Of a stretch of 35,923 nucleotides of DNA, positions 22,880-31,291 are shown piece after piece. A model generated the notes under the pieces. The model was not told the DNA's origin. It searched no databases and was given only the letters and a program-made list of their open reading frames with translations. The DNA comes from Zestomonas carbonaria (GTDB lineage: Bacteria; Pseudomonadota; Gammaproteobacteria; Pseudomonadales; Pseudomonadaceae), in contig NZ_CAJFCI010000089.1 in assembly GCF_904061905.1 (NCBI RefSeq), positions 1-35,923 on the forward strand, given 5' to 3'. Every line of letters begins with the position of its first letter. The first letter of the stretch is position 1. The position numbers and the translations under genes were made by a program.

Positions 22880-23449
22880 ATGACCAGCCCCAGCAACGGT
22901 TCGAGCAAGAAAGCCCTGATTGTCGTCGACATCCAGAATGACTATTTCCCTGGCGGCCGGTGGACCCTGAGCAACGTCGAGGAAGCCGCCCGCAAAGCCG
23001 CCCAACTGATCGATACCTTCCGCAATAGCGGTGACCTGGTGGTGCACATTCGCCATGAATTCCCCAGCGACGAGGCCCCATTCTTCAGGCCGGGCTCCGA
23101 AGGCGCCCAGTTGCATCCTAGCGTGATCAACCGGCCTGACGAGCATGTGGTGCTGAAGAACTACATCAATTCCTTCCGCGATACCGACCTGAAAAAGGTG
23201 CTCGATCGCAATGGCATCGATGAAGTCGTGGTGGTCGGCAACATGAGCCACATGTGCGTCGACGGCATTACCCGCGCAGCCGTCGACTTCGGCTACAAGA
23301 CCACGGTCATCCATGATGCCTGCGCCACGCTGGACCTCGAGTTCAATGGTGTGAAGGTGCCATCCGAGCAGGTCCATGCCGCGTTCATGGCCGCGCTCAG
23401 CTTTGGTTATGCCCCAGTGCTTTCCACCGACGAATACCTGAACAAGTAA
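22880..23449 (+). CDS. Isochorismatase-family cysteine hydrolase
   Basis: The 189-residue cytoplasmic protein has the family fold and full catalytic triad: D17 in IVVDIQNDYFPGG, K93 in VLKNYINSF and C126 in GNMSHMCVDG. Members hydrolyse amides or vinyl ethers (nicotinamide, carbamoylated amines, isochorismate); this one resembles the nicotinamidase-like branch but substrate is uncertain. GGAGG precedes the ATG. It lies between the chloroperoxidase and a periplasmic protein, 10 bp from the latter, and a second, less complete relative follows at 24216, suggesting a small catabolic or detoxifying pathway. Confidence 0.9.
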   Translation: MTSPSNGSSKKALIVVDIQNDYFPGGRWTLSNVEEAARKAAQLIDTFRNSGDLVVHIRHEFPSDEAPFFRPGSEGAQLHPSVINRPDEHVVLKNYINSFRDTDLKKVLDRNGIDEVVVVGNMSHMCVDGITRAAVDFGYKTTVIHDACATLDLEFNGVKVPSEQVHAAFMAALSFGYAPVLSTDEYLNK

Positions 23450-23459
23450 GGGGTTCGAT

Positions 23460-24194
23460 ATGAAACATTCTTTCGCCCTGGCCTCGGTCCTGTTCGCCCT
23501 GCCGGCTTTCGCTCATGACGGCGGCGGTATCCATAGTGATAAGGGCCAGGTCGAAGCTGCCTTCGACCTGGTGCATACCCGCGTCTTCAAGGAAGGCGAC
23601 AATCTGGTCTTCGAGCAACTGGTCGACGGCAAGGCCGGCAGCCGCATGCCCACAGCCAAGGGCAGCTTCGCCGGTGCCGAGGTCTACAGCTATGTATGGC
23701 CGACCTCGCTCGACAGCGCATCGGTCGGTTTCGAGACGGGATCGGGGATTCTCGCCCTGGCGCTGACCTCGCATCCGGACTTCGACGATACCCCGCTGCT
23801 CGACGAGAACGGCGATGGCAAGAACGATAACGACGGCGGTCTCTGGCATTCACATTGGGTGGTGCTGACCAAGGACCCGACGTGTGGGCCGAGCGGCCTC
23901 AAGGTGCGTGACATTCCTGAGGGGGCGAAACCGAAACTGCCCGCTACCTGGCCTGGTGCGCCTATCTACATCGACTCTCCCGGCTATGACCTGAACGTCC
24001 GGGACGATGCCGCGCAGATCCGTGTCCCGCTGGCCGCCGTCGGTTTTCCGGAAAGCTTCAACTACGACGGCGTAACCGCCGCCTTGCAAGTCAATGCCGA
24101 CCTGCATAGCCCGCTGTTGTGTGTCAGCAGCGTATGGGACGTAGCCTCCGGCGATCTGTCCCTGCCGGCAACCTGGAGCGTCAGCAAGCCCTGA
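23460..24194 (+). CDS. Periplasmic protein of unknown function with a calcium-loop-like motif
   Basis: I do not recognise this 244-residue protein. It has a clear Sec signal peptide (MKHSFALASVLFALPAFA, cut before HDGG), so it is periplasmic or secreted. A segment DENGDGKNDNDGG (near residue 120) is laid out like an EF-hand/dockerin calcium loop (D-x-N-x-D-G-x-N-D), followed by GLWHSHWVVL; the His residues there and HDGGGIH near the mature N-terminus could bind metal. It has two cysteines (PTCGPSG and LLCVSS). It follows the first hydrolase gene by 10 bp and precedes the second by 21 bp, so it belongs to the same operon. Confidence 0.8.
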   Translation: MKHSFALASVLFALPAFAHDGGGIHSDKGQVEAAFDLVHTRVFKEGDNLVFEQLVDGKAGSRMPTAKGSFAGAEVYSYVWPTSLDSASVGFETGSGILALALTSHPDFDDTPLLDENGDGKNDNDGGLWHSHWVVLTKDPTCGPSGLKVRDIPEGAKPKLPATWPGAPIYIDSPGYDLNVRDDAAQIRVPLAAVGFPESFNYDGVTAALQVNADLHSPLLCVSSVWDVASGDLSLPATWSVSKP

Positions 24195-24215
24195 AGCCTT
24201 TGGAGGGAGCCCATC

Positions 24216-24836
24216 ATGACTGCCAGTATCTACGCATGTGGAAATACCGGTCTGTTGCTCGTCGATCCGTATAACGATTTTCTCAGCGAGGGCGGCAAGC
24301 TGAACGGCCTTGCCAAGCCGGTAGCCGAGGCCGTCGGCACGCTGGATCACCTGAGAGAGGTCGTCGCGGCAACACGCGCATCCGGAATTCAGATCTTCTA
24401 CGTGCCACACCATCGGGCGCGTCCCGACGATTATCAAGGCTGGAAACACCCGAGCCCGTACCAGTTGGGAGCCGGTCGAGCGCAAGTGTTCGCGGTGGAT
24501 GGCTGGGGAGGGGAGTGGCACCCTGACTTCCAGCCCCGGGAGGGCGACGTCGTCGTTCAGGAACACTGGGGCGGCAGCGGTTTCGCCAATACCGATCTCG
24601 ACTTCCAGCTCAAGCAGCACGGCATCGAGAAGGTCGTGGTGGTCGGCATGCTGGCCAACACCTGTATCGAATCGACCGGCCGATTCGCCGCGGAACTGGG
24701 GTATCACGTGACACTGGTCCGGGATGCCACGGCGGCATTCACCCCCGAGGCCATGCATGCCGCCCACGAGATCAACGGGCCTACCTATGCACATGCCATC
24801 CTGACCACGGCAGAGCTTATCGCTGCGTTGCCTTGA
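24216..24836 (+). CDS. Second isochorismatase-family hydrolase, with altered lysine position
   Basis: The 206-residue protein has the fold of the previous hydrolase: D17 in LLLVDPYNDF and nucleophile C150 in GMLANTCIEST. Where the catalytic lysine normally stands (K-x4-SAF), it has QEHWGGSGFANTDLD, with E116-H117. Some subfamilies with unknown substrates keep this pattern, so it may be active through other chemistry rather than dead. GGAGG precedes the ATG. It is the last gene of the run starting at 21838 and converges on the AraC gene at 24909. Confidence 0.87.
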   Translation: MTASIYACGNTGLLLVDPYNDFLSEGGKLNGLAKPVAEAVGTLDHLREVVAATRASGIQIFYVPHHRARPDDYQGWKHPSPYQLGAGRAQVFAVDGWGGEWHPDFQPREGDVVVQEHWGGSGFANTDLDFQLKQHGIEKVVVVGMLANTCIESTGRFAAELGYHVTLVRDATAAFTPEAMHAAHEINGPTYAHAILTTAELIAALP

Positions 24837-24908
24837 GCCCATACCGCACGTTTTGCATTCCGGCGAAGTCAATCCTGCCAGCAGTTCAAGGCGCGCTGAA
24901 CGGCCCGG

Positions 24909-25925
24909 TTACCGCTCGACAGCGATCCTGCCCCGGCGTTTGCGATGCTCCAGCGGGGCCATGCCGAACCAGCGTTTGTGAGCCCGGCAGAAGGACGTGA
25001 TGCCGCGGTAGCCGAGCTCGCTGGCGATCTGCGTCACGTTCAGAGAGGAGCCGCACAGCAGTTGCTCGGCCAGTTGGCGACGCAGCAGGTCGAGTTGGTG
25101 CTCGAAGTCCAGCCCCGCGCTGTCCAGGCGGCGTTGCAGGGTCCGGGCGTTCATGTCCAAAGCCAGGGCGACCTGCTCCAGGTTGCAGCGCTGCTTGGGC
25201 AGCAGGATACGGATCTGCCGGTTCACTTCGGCGTGCAGGCCGGAATCGGGGGCGCAGTGGGCGTCCAGGTAGAAGCGAGTGATCGAATGCAGCATCGGAT
25301 CGTGATGGACGCAGGCCTGCTCGAGATCTTTCAGGTTGAGCACCACGGCGTTGACGTCCCGGTTGAACAGCACCGGGCAGGCGAAGTAACGAGCGTACTG
25401 GGCCATGTCCGACTGCGGCCCGTGGCGAAGCAGCACCACCTTTGGAGAACATGCCGAGCCCAGCAGCTCGGACACGAGCAAGCAGCCTTGCAAGACCGAT
25501 TTCTCGATGATCTGCGGCGTCTCCAGGCTGCTCGGCAGGTTGTTCTCGAAGCACAGCAGGGCGCTCTGGGATGCGGATCGACGCTCCAGGTTGTAAAGGA
25601 TCGAAGGGCTGTAGAAGCGCATGTAGCGCAGCACCGCCTCCATCCCATCGCCCACCGTGGCCGCCGACTGCGCCAGGTAATGCAGGGGGCCCAGCAGTTT
25701 CAGGCCCTGCCGGGTGGCCAGCTCCATCCCGAAATGGGGCATGCCCATGGCGTGCGAGGCGCCCTGGAATATCTGGGCCAGGCTCTTGTAGGAAAGCTTC
25801 TTCTCGTAGTCACCGACCACGTCGGGGGAAATGTTGTGCGGCGCCAGGTAGTCACGTACTGACGAACCGTGCCGGGCGACCATGTCCCCGAACCTCAAGA
25901 AAGCCGTGCCGCGTACACTGTCCAT
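24909..25925 (-). CDS. AraC-family regulator with arabinose-binding-like N-terminal domain (OruR type)
   Basis: With the start at 25925 (GGAAGG just upstream) it has 338 residues: MDSVRGTAFLRFGDMVARHG opens an 'Arabinose_bd' sensor domain (about 10-190), and the C-terminus (about 240-330) is the AraC double HTH with ALDMNARTLQRRLDSAGLDF and YRGITSFCRAHKRWFGMAPL. The open frame extends 44 codons further upstream but that part is not family-like. It faces the hydrolase genes convergently (72 bp), so it could regulate them in trans; this is inference. OruR and ArgR-like proteins of this group respond to small metabolites. Confidence 0.88.
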   Translation of the reverse strand: MDSVRGTAFLRFGDMVARHGSSVRDYLAPHNISPDVVGDYEKKLSYKSLAQIFQGASHAMGMPHFGMELATRQGLKLLGPLHYLAQSAATVGDGMEAVLRYMRFYSPSILYNLERRSASQSALLCFENNLPSSLETPQIIEKSVLQGCLLVSELLGSACSPKVVLLRHGPQSDMAQYARYFACPVLFNRDVNAVVLNLKDLEQACVHHDPMLHSITRFYLDAHCAPDSGLHAEVNRQIRILLPKQRCNLEQVALALDMNARTLQRRLDSAGLDFEHQLDLLRRQLAEQLLCGSSLNVTQIASELGYRGITSFCRAHKRWFGMAPLEHRKRRGRIAVER

Positions 25926-26074
25926 TACCTTCCCGCTCCCTTGGTGACCGTGGTCCAGTCGTGTGGCTGCCTTTGCAGTGAGGGCCACGCTTCGCCGTAC
26001 TATCAAATGCACATCAACTGTCGCGAAATGCATGAAACCAGAAAGGATATAGACCAAAAGTCCGAATTACAGAA

Positions 26075-26965
26075 CTAGCGTTCGTCGCTGAACCGTTGTG
26101 CTAGCCAGTCCACGAATACCCGCACACGGGGTGACATGTGCCGGTTGTGCGGATACAGCACCGACACCGGCATTGGCGGCGGTGGGAACTCAGGCAGCAC
26201 TTCGCGCAAAAGGCCCTGTTCGATCTGCACCGCCACGCGGTAGCGAGGCACCTGGATGAGGCCTATGCCGGCGATCGCCGAGGCGGTGTAGATCTCGGCT
26301 CCGAACACGGCCACCGAGCCGCCTATATCGACCTCCCGGACCGCGCCGTCGACCATGAACTCGAAGGGAAAGCTGCGGCCCGTGGTTTTCGACTGGTAGT
26401 TCACCGCCCGGTGCTCGGCCAGGTCGTCCAGGCTCTCCGGGACCCCGAACTTGCGGAGATACGCCGGGCTGGCGCACGTGACCTGGGGCAGGTTGGCCAG
26501 GCGCCGGCCGACGAGCGACGAGTCGCCCAGCGAACCGGCACGCAGCACGCAATCGACGCCTTCCTCGATCAGGTCGACGAACCTGTCCGCTTCGCTGATC
26601 GCCAGTTCGATGTCGGGGTAGCGTTCGAGGAAGTCGGGGAGGGCGGGGATCACGAAATGCCTGCCCAGGGTGCCGTGCATGTCCACCCGCAGCCGCCCCT
26701 TGGGTGCGACGCTGCGAAAGGCCTGCGCCGCCTCTTCCAGCTCGGCCAGCAGGTGCACGCAACGTGCGTAGTAGGCCTCGCCGTCCAGGGTGGCCTTGAC
26801 CCTGCGGGTGCTGCGCTCCAGCAGCCGCGTGCCGAGCCAGGCTTCGAGCTGGTTCATGGTGTGGGTGATGGTCGCGCGCGGCATCGCCAGGTCTTCGGCG
26901 GCCTGGGTGAAGCTGCTTCGTTCGTAGATGCGAACGAAGACTTTCATGGCTTTCACCTGATCCAC
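26075..26965 (-). CDS. LysR-family regulator divergent from an SDR gene
   Basis: The 296-residue protein starts at GTG 26965 (AGGA upstream) with MDQVKAMKVFVRIYERSSFT, a LysR HTH (about 1-60), then an effector domain (about 88-290) containing DLIEEGVDCVLRAGSL and YPHNRHMSPRVRVFVDWLAQ, typical of the large CrgA/DsdC-like subgroup. It is divergent from the short-chain dehydrogenase at 27088 over a 122-bp region, so it most likely controls that gene. The intergenic region includes ATTCTTGAAT, a possible T-N11-A type site, which I do not press. Confidence 0.9.
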   Translation of the reverse strand: MDQVKAMKVFVRIYERSSFTQAAEDLAMPRATITHTMNQLEAWLGTRLLERSTRRVKATLDGEAYYARCVHLLAELEEAAQAFRSVAPKGRLRVDMHGTLGRHFVIPALPDFLERYPDIELAISEADRFVDLIEEGVDCVLRAGSLGDSSLVGRRLANLPQVTCASPAYLRKFGVPESLDDLAEHRAVNYQSKTTGRSFPFEFMVDGAVREVDIGGSVAVFGAEIYTASAIAGIGLIQVPRYRVAVQIEQGLLREVLPEFPPPPMPVSVLYPHNRHMSPRVRVFVDWLAQRFSDER

Positions 26966-27087
26966 TGGGCGTTCCTATTGTTGGTGATTCTTGAATAGTA
27001 AAGGCAACTCAGGAGTATTTATCCGCTTTGTCGCCCATGTGAACCTGCTCCTGCCTTCACCACTCACTCTCAGGCAGGACAATCACC

Positions 27088-27828
27088 ATGAGCATCCAGA
27101 CCTCCAAAGTCGCCATCGTCACCGGCGCCTCCCGTGGAATCGGCGCCGAAGTCGCCAAGCGGCTCGCCCGCGATGGATTCGCCGTTACCATCAACTACTC
27201 CAGCAGCGCCGCCGAGGCCGCTGCCCTGGTCGCCGCCATCGAAGCGCAAGGCGGCCGGGCTATCGCCGTGCAAGCCGACGTCGCCAGCACCGGCGACGTG
27301 AAGCGCCTGCTCGAGGAAACCGAACGGCGCCTCGGCAAGGTCGACGTGCTGGTCAACAACGCCGGCATCCTCAAGGTCGTCCCGCTTGCCGAGAGCAGCG
27401 ACGAACTCTTCGAGCAGACCTTCAACATCAACGTCCGTGGCGTGTTCAACACCCTGCGCGAAGCCAGCGCTCGCCTGAATGGCGGCGGGCGGATCGTCAA
27501 CTTCTCCACCTCGGTGCTCGGCCTGAACCTGCCCGGCTATGGGGTCTACAACGGCACCAAGGCGGCGGTGGAAGCCTTCACCAGGGTGTTCGCCAAGGAG
27601 CTGCGCGGCCGCGGCATCACGGTCAACGCCGTCGCGCCGGGACCGGTCGCCACCGAGCTGTTCCTGCGTGGCAAGAGCGAAGAGCAGATCCAGAGCTTCG
27701 CCAAGATGCCGCCCCTCGAACGCCTCGGCCAGCCGGAAGACATCGCCTCGGTGGTGGCCTTCCTCGCCGGACCGGATGCGGGCTGGGTCAACGGCCAGGT
27801 CCTGCGTGCCAACGGCGGCCTGGTTTGA
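27088..27828 (+). CDS. Short-chain dehydrogenase/reductase (FabG-like classical SDR)
   Basis: The 246-residue protein has a Rossmann fold with the cofactor motif TGASRGIGAEVAKRL, NNAG, catalytic Y154 and K158 in YNGTK, the preceding Ser in FSTSVLG, and the usual VAPGPVATE loop. It should oxidise or reduce a small alcohol or carbonyl with NAD(P)H in the cytoplasm; the Arg after GAS favours NADP (inference). It is divergent from its probable LysR regulator and followed after 34 bp by a DUF1097 membrane protein. Confidence 0.92.
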   Translation: MSIQTSKVAIVTGASRGIGAEVAKRLARDGFAVTINYSSSAAEAAALVAAIEAQGGRAIAVQADVASTGDVKRLLEETERRLGKVDVLVNNAGILKVVPLAESSDELFEQTFNINVRGVFNTLREASARLNGGGRIVNFSTSVLGLNLPGYGVYNGTKAAVEAFTRVFAKELRGRGITVNAVAPGPVATELFLRGKSEEQIQSFAKMPPLERLGQPEDIASVVAFLAGPDAGWVNGQVLRANGGLV

Positions 27829-27862
27829 TGCCGCACGCCATCACCGAAGGAGGAAGCCGATC

Positions 27863-28372
27863 ATGAGCGATCAGCTCGACATGCCGAACCGTTCCCTGCA
27901 CTCCAGCATCCGTTTCGTCGCGTTCAGCGCCATTGCCGCCGTCGTGGCCGCCTTGGCGGCAGGCTCCAGCGTCGCCCTGTCGGTGCCGGTCTGGGCGATG
28001 TTCGTGGGCTGGGTGGCGTTCTTCACCCGAGGCGTGAACGCGCGCGACGGGGCGATCAACCTGGCCTGCGTCTGGCTGGGCCTCGCCTTCGGTGTCGCCG
28101 CGGCTCTGGCGGTCGGCGCGCTCACGCCCCCGCTGGGACGCCTCGCGCTACCCGCCGTGGTATTCGCGGTTGCGATCATTGTCGTCTCGCTGCGCGGCTT
28201 GCCGCTGTTGAACAACGTCCTCGCCTACTTCCTTGGCCTGATCGCGTTCTTCGCCTCGCATCTGGAGCCATCGCTGGAGAGCCTGTTCCATCTTGGCGGC
28301 GCCAGCACGCTGGGCTCGTCCGCCGGCTGGCTGTGCGTGAAATTGCAACAGCGGCTCGCGCCTCACAGTTGA
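27863..28372 (+). CDS. DUF1097 inner-membrane protein (YcdZ-like)
   Basis: The 169-residue protein has about five transmembrane helices (FVAFSAIAAVVAALAAG, VWAMFVGWVAFFTRGV, ACVWLGLAFGVAAALAVG and so on) and the DUF1097 layout. GGAGG lies 10 nt before the ATG. The function of the family is unknown; members often sit beside redox enzymes or transporters. It lies 34 bp after the SDR gene and is probably co-transcribed. Confidence 0.82.
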   Translation: MSDQLDMPNRSLHSSIRFVAFSAIAAVVAALAAGSSVALSVPVWAMFVGWVAFFTRGVNARDGAINLACVWLGLAFGVAAALAVGALTPPLGRLALPAVVFAVAIIVVSLRGLPLLNNVLAYFLGLIAFFASHLEPSLESLFHLGGASTLGSSAGWLCVKLQQRLAPHS

Positions 28373-28491
28373 TGATCAGGTGGCCAGCATCGTCGATCTG
28401 CCACGCGGCTCGCGGCCGGTCGAAAGCGACCGGTGCGAGCCGGGCCGGGCGGCCTTATGCTTGGGCTCCTTGCATGCGAAGTGAGAGCCCG

Positions 28492-29412
28492 ATGACCCTG
28501 CATATCGAAACCCCGCTCATCCAGTCCCGTCCGCTCAGCCTCGCGGCAGGGCGCTCCATCTGGCTCAAGCTCGAAGCGCTGCAACCGCCCGGCTCGTTCA
28601 AGATCCGTGGCATCGGCGCCGCCTGCGAAATCCATGCGCGCCAGGGCAAGCGCCGGTTCGTGTCGTCGTCCGGCGGCAACGCCGGGATAGCCGTGGCCTA
28701 TGCCGGACGCAACCTGTCCATCCCGGTGACCGTGGTGGTACCGCAGAGCACCACCGAGCGCGCCCGGCAGTTGATCCGCCAGGAAAACGCCGAACTGGTG
28801 GTGCACGGCGAGACCTGGCACGAGGCCAACGAGCTGGCGCTGTCGATGCTGGGCCCGGACGATGCCTTCCTGCATCCCTTCGACGATCCGCGGCTCTGGG
28901 AAGGCCATGCCACGCTGGTGGACGAAGTGGCGCGGAGCGGTCCGAAACCCGACGCGGTGGTGCTTTCGGTAGGCGGAGGCGGTTTGTTCAGCGGCGTGGT
29001 CGAGGGCTTGCGGCGCAACGGCTGGGGCGATGTCCCGGTCATCACCGTGGAAACCCGTGGCGCGGAGGGACTGGCCCGTTCGCTGGAGGAGGGCAGGCGC
29101 GTCGAGCTCGAACGGATCGAGAGCATCGCCACGTCGCTCGGCGCCAGGCAGGTGTGCCAGCACGCCTTCGATCTGGCGCGCCAGCACCCGGTGCGCAGTT
29201 GCGTGGTGAGCGACCTGGCGGCGCTGGATGCCTGCGAGCGCTTTCTCGACGACCACCGCATCCTCGTCGAACCGGCCTGCGGCGCCAGCCTGGCGATTCC
29301 CTATCAGGTCCGGGACATGCTGCCGGAAGGCAACATCCTAGTGGTGGTCTGCGGCGGCGTGACGGCGAGCTTCGACCAACTGCGGAAGTGGCGGGCAGCG
29401 CTGGCCGAGTGA
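28492..29412 (+). CDS. PLP-dependent serine/threonine dehydratase-like enzyme
   Basis: The 306-residue protein is a fold-type II PLP enzyme: Schiff-base lysine K37 in PPGSFKIRG, phosphate-side loop SSSGGNAGIAVAYAG and the glycine loop VLSVGGGGLFSGV. It has the size and order of L-serine/threonine dehydratases without an ACT domain, which deaminate to pyruvate or 2-oxobutyrate. I chose the ATG at 28492 (GAGAG upstream); the frame is open further back but with no family-like sequence. Its neighbours (DUF1097, flavodoxin-fold reductase) give no pathway. Confidence 0.9.
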   Translation: MTLHIETPLIQSRPLSLAAGRSIWLKLEALQPPGSFKIRGIGAACEIHARQGKRRFVSSSGGNAGIAVAYAGRNLSIPVTVVVPQSTTERARQLIRQENAELVVHGETWHEANELALSMLGPDDAFLHPFDDPRLWEGHATLVDEVARSGPKPDAVVLSVGGGGLFSGVVEGLRRNGWGDVPVITVETRGAEGLARSLEEGRRVELERIESIATSLGARQVCQHAFDLARQHPVRSCVVSDLAALDACERFLDDHRILVEPACGASLAIPYQVRDMLPEGNILVVVCGGVTASFDQLRKWRAALAE

Positions 29413-29434
29413 TCGGCCAGCGTCCTGCCGGCGC

Positions 29435-30055
29435 TCACACCGCCTCGGCCGCCTCGCATCGCCTGGCTGCCGCGAAAAGATCGAGGCCGATGTCGCGCGC
29501 GGCGTTCAGGTGAACGCCTGGGTCCCGGGTTTCCGATTCGAACATGATCTCGGAAGTCACGACGCGTGCGCCGCAGTAATCGAAGATCCCATGGTCGATC
29601 TGCGTCTTCATGGCCTCGAAATAGCCGTGCCGCGAAAAGGTTCCCTCGTCGGCACCGGCGACGCCGATGAGGTGCACCCGGAGGTGGTGAAGCTTCTTCT
29701 CCAGATTGGTATCCAGGCTGAAGTCGAACGCCCAGCCGTTGGAGAACACGCGATCGATCCAGCCCTTGAGCAGCCCCGGCATCGACCACCAGTAGACCGG
29801 ATAGACCAGCACCAGGGCATCGGCGCGGTCGATCCGCGCCTGCTCGGCGAGGACATCGGCGGGAGGCGGCGCCTGCCTGCGGTGGACGGCGTGGTCGGCC
29901 ATGCCGAACCTCGGATCGAAGCCCTCCGCCGCGAGGTCGGCGATTTCGAAGGAGTTGCCGGGACCGGACAGGACCACGCCTTCCGCGACCTGCGCGACAA
30001 GGCTATGGGTGAGCGACTGGGGATCGTGATGGGCGACGATGATGAGTGCGTGCAT
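29435..30055 (-). CDS. NAD(P)H dehydrogenase (quinone), flavodoxin-2 fold
   Basis: The 206-residue protein belongs to the MdaB/KefF/NQO1-like flavoprotein family: N-terminal strand MHALIIVAHHDPQSLTHSL (FMN/FAD phosphate loop), then DALVLVYPVYWWSMPGLLKG and RVFSNGWAF. It reduces quinones or electrophiles by two electrons in the cytoplasm. ATG at 30055 has AGGAG 8-9 nt upstream; the frame extends 13 codons further. It is divergent from a TetR gene with a 93-bp shared promoter holding a tandem 14-bp repeat, the usual arrangement of an electrophile-induced detoxifying enzyme and its repressor. Confidence 0.9.
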   Translation of the reverse strand: MHALIIVAHHDPQSLTHSLVAQVAEGVVLSGPGNSFEIADLAAEGFDPRFGMADHAVHRRQAPPPADVLAEQARIDRADALVLVYPVYWWSMPGLLKGWIDRVFSNGWAFDFSLDTNLEKKLHHLRVHLIGVAGADEGTFSRHGYFEAMKTQIDHGIFDYCGARVVTSEIMFESETRDPGVHLNAARDIGLDLFAAARRCEAAEAV

Positions 30056-30112
30056 GGCGAAGACTCCTGCTGGCTGATTGCGGGCGAAGGGCAAGCCTTA
30101 TATGCTTCTAGC

Positions 30113-30140
30113 AAGTTACCTTTGGTAAGTTACTTTTGGT
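30113..30140. promoter_or_regulatory. Tandem 14-bp repeat in the reductase/TetR intergenic region
   Basis: AAGTTACCTTTGGT (30113-30126) is followed at once by AAGTTACTTTTGGT (30127-30140), 13 of 14 identical, and then by AGGTAAGC. It ends 8 bp before the TetR start and lies in the only promoter region for both divergent genes, so it is the probable TetR operator (inference). The GGTAAGTTAC core also has partial dyad symmetry. Confidence 0.65.
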
Positions 30141-30148
30141 AGGTAAGC

Positions 30149-30796
30149 ATGTCAAGCAGCGAGGAACGGAGCTCCAGCCCACGGCCGCGCCGCCGTCTGT
30201 CGAGGGAAGAAAGGCAGCGCCAGTTGCTGGACGTCGCCTGGCGGCTGGTCCGGGAGGAGGGCACGGAAGCCCTGACGCTGGGGCGGCTCGCCGAGCAGGC
30301 GGGCGTTACCAAGCCGGTCGTCTACGACCACTTCGGCACCCGCTCCGGGCTGCTGGCGGCGCTCTACCAGGATTTCGACGCACGCCAGACGCTGCTCATG
30401 GACGCCGCGCTACGGGCAAGCGAACCGACGCTGGCGGGCAGGGCGGCGGTCATCGCGGTGTCCTATATCGAGTGCGTGCTGCTCCAGGGCCGCGAGATAC
30501 CCGGGGTGATCGCCGCGCTGGCCAGCTCGCCGGAACTCGAACAGATCAAGCGCGAGTACGAGGCGGTCTTCATGGAGAAATGCCGGATCGCCCTGGCTCC
30601 GTTCGCCGGGGCTGGAACCATCGCACCGGCGGGCCTGCGGGCGATGCTCGGCGCGGCCGAGGCGCTGTCCCATGCCGCCGTGACCGGAGAAATCACCCCT
30701 AGGCAGGCCCAGGACGAACTCTTCGAAACGATCGTCGCGATGGTCGAGAGAAGCGCGAATGGCGGTACTCATCATGTCGCCGCGAGCGAGCGGTGA
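30149..30796 (+). CDS. TetR-family transcriptional repressor
   Basis: The 215-residue protein has an N-terminal TetR HTH (about 17-65) with LTLGRLAEQAGVTKPVVYDHF and a helical ligand-binding domain (about 80-205). The basic leader (SSSPRPRRRLSREERQRQ) precedes the HTH. It is divergent from the flavodoxin-fold quinone reductase and presumably represses both genes until an electrophile or quinone binds. Translation start overlaps the operator region, with GGTAGGT just upstream of the ATG. Confidence 0.9.
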   Translation: MSSSEERSSSPRPRRRLSREERQRQLLDVAWRLVREEGTEALTLGRLAEQAGVTKPVVYDHFGTRSGLLAALYQDFDARQTLLMDAALRASEPTLAGRAAVIAVSYIECVLLQGREIPGVIAALASSPELEQIKREYEAVFMEKCRIALAPFAGAGTIAPAGLRAMLGAAEALSHAAVTGEITPRQAQDELFETIVAMVERSANGGTHHVAASER

Positions 30797-30905
30797 CAGC
30801 CACCGATGCCCGACGAGGATCGGCTTGGCTATCCTCCATCAGGCTCGGGCCCGAGGAGGCTCAGGAAGGTAATGACGGATTTGAAGAAAGGAGAAGGAAG
30901 CCACC

Positions 30906-31289
30906 ATGCTTGATTATTTTGCCCTTGGACTGCTGGTGTTCGTCGGGTTGGTCCTGTTCTACGGGATCATCGTGCTGCACGACATCCCCTATGAAATCGC
31001 CGTGAGCCGCAACCACCCGCATCAGGACGCCATCCATGCGACGGGTTGGGTCAGCCTGTTCACGCTGCACGCAATCTGGCCGTTCCTGTGGATCTGGGCG
31101 ATGTTATATCGCGAGGATCGCGGCTGGGGATTCGGCGCTGGCGGTTCGCCGCAAGCGCACGTGCAGCGGCTCGAACAGCAGGTGGCGCAGTTGCAGGAAC
31201 GATTGGCCGCTCTGGAAACGCGCCAGCCGGAATCGCCTCCGCCATCGCAACCGCCATTGCCTGAACCGCAGCCGAACGAGGGATCGTAA
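30906..31289 (+). CDS. DUF3302 membrane protein (YiaW-like)
   Basis: The 127-residue protein has two transmembrane segments (FALGLLVFVGLVLFYGIIVL and WVSLFTLHAIWPFLWIWAML) with the DUF3302 motif DIPYEIAVSRNHPHQDAIHA, then a coiled-coil stretch (VQRLEQQVAQLQERLAALE) and a proline-rich tail. AAGGAG precedes the ATG. Proteins of this family are encoded directly before an HlyD-type membrane-fusion protein, as here (2-bp gap), like E. coli yiaW-yiaV, and are supposed to form a small envelope complex. No outer partner or pump gene is present nearby. Confidence 0.87.
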   Translation: MLDYFALGLLVFVGLVLFYGIIVLHDIPYEIAVSRNHPHQDAIHATGWVSLFTLHAIWPFLWIWAMLYREDRGWGFGAGGSPQAHVQRLEQQVAQLQERLAALETRQPESPPPSQPPLPEPQPNEGS

Positions 31290-31291
31290 TC

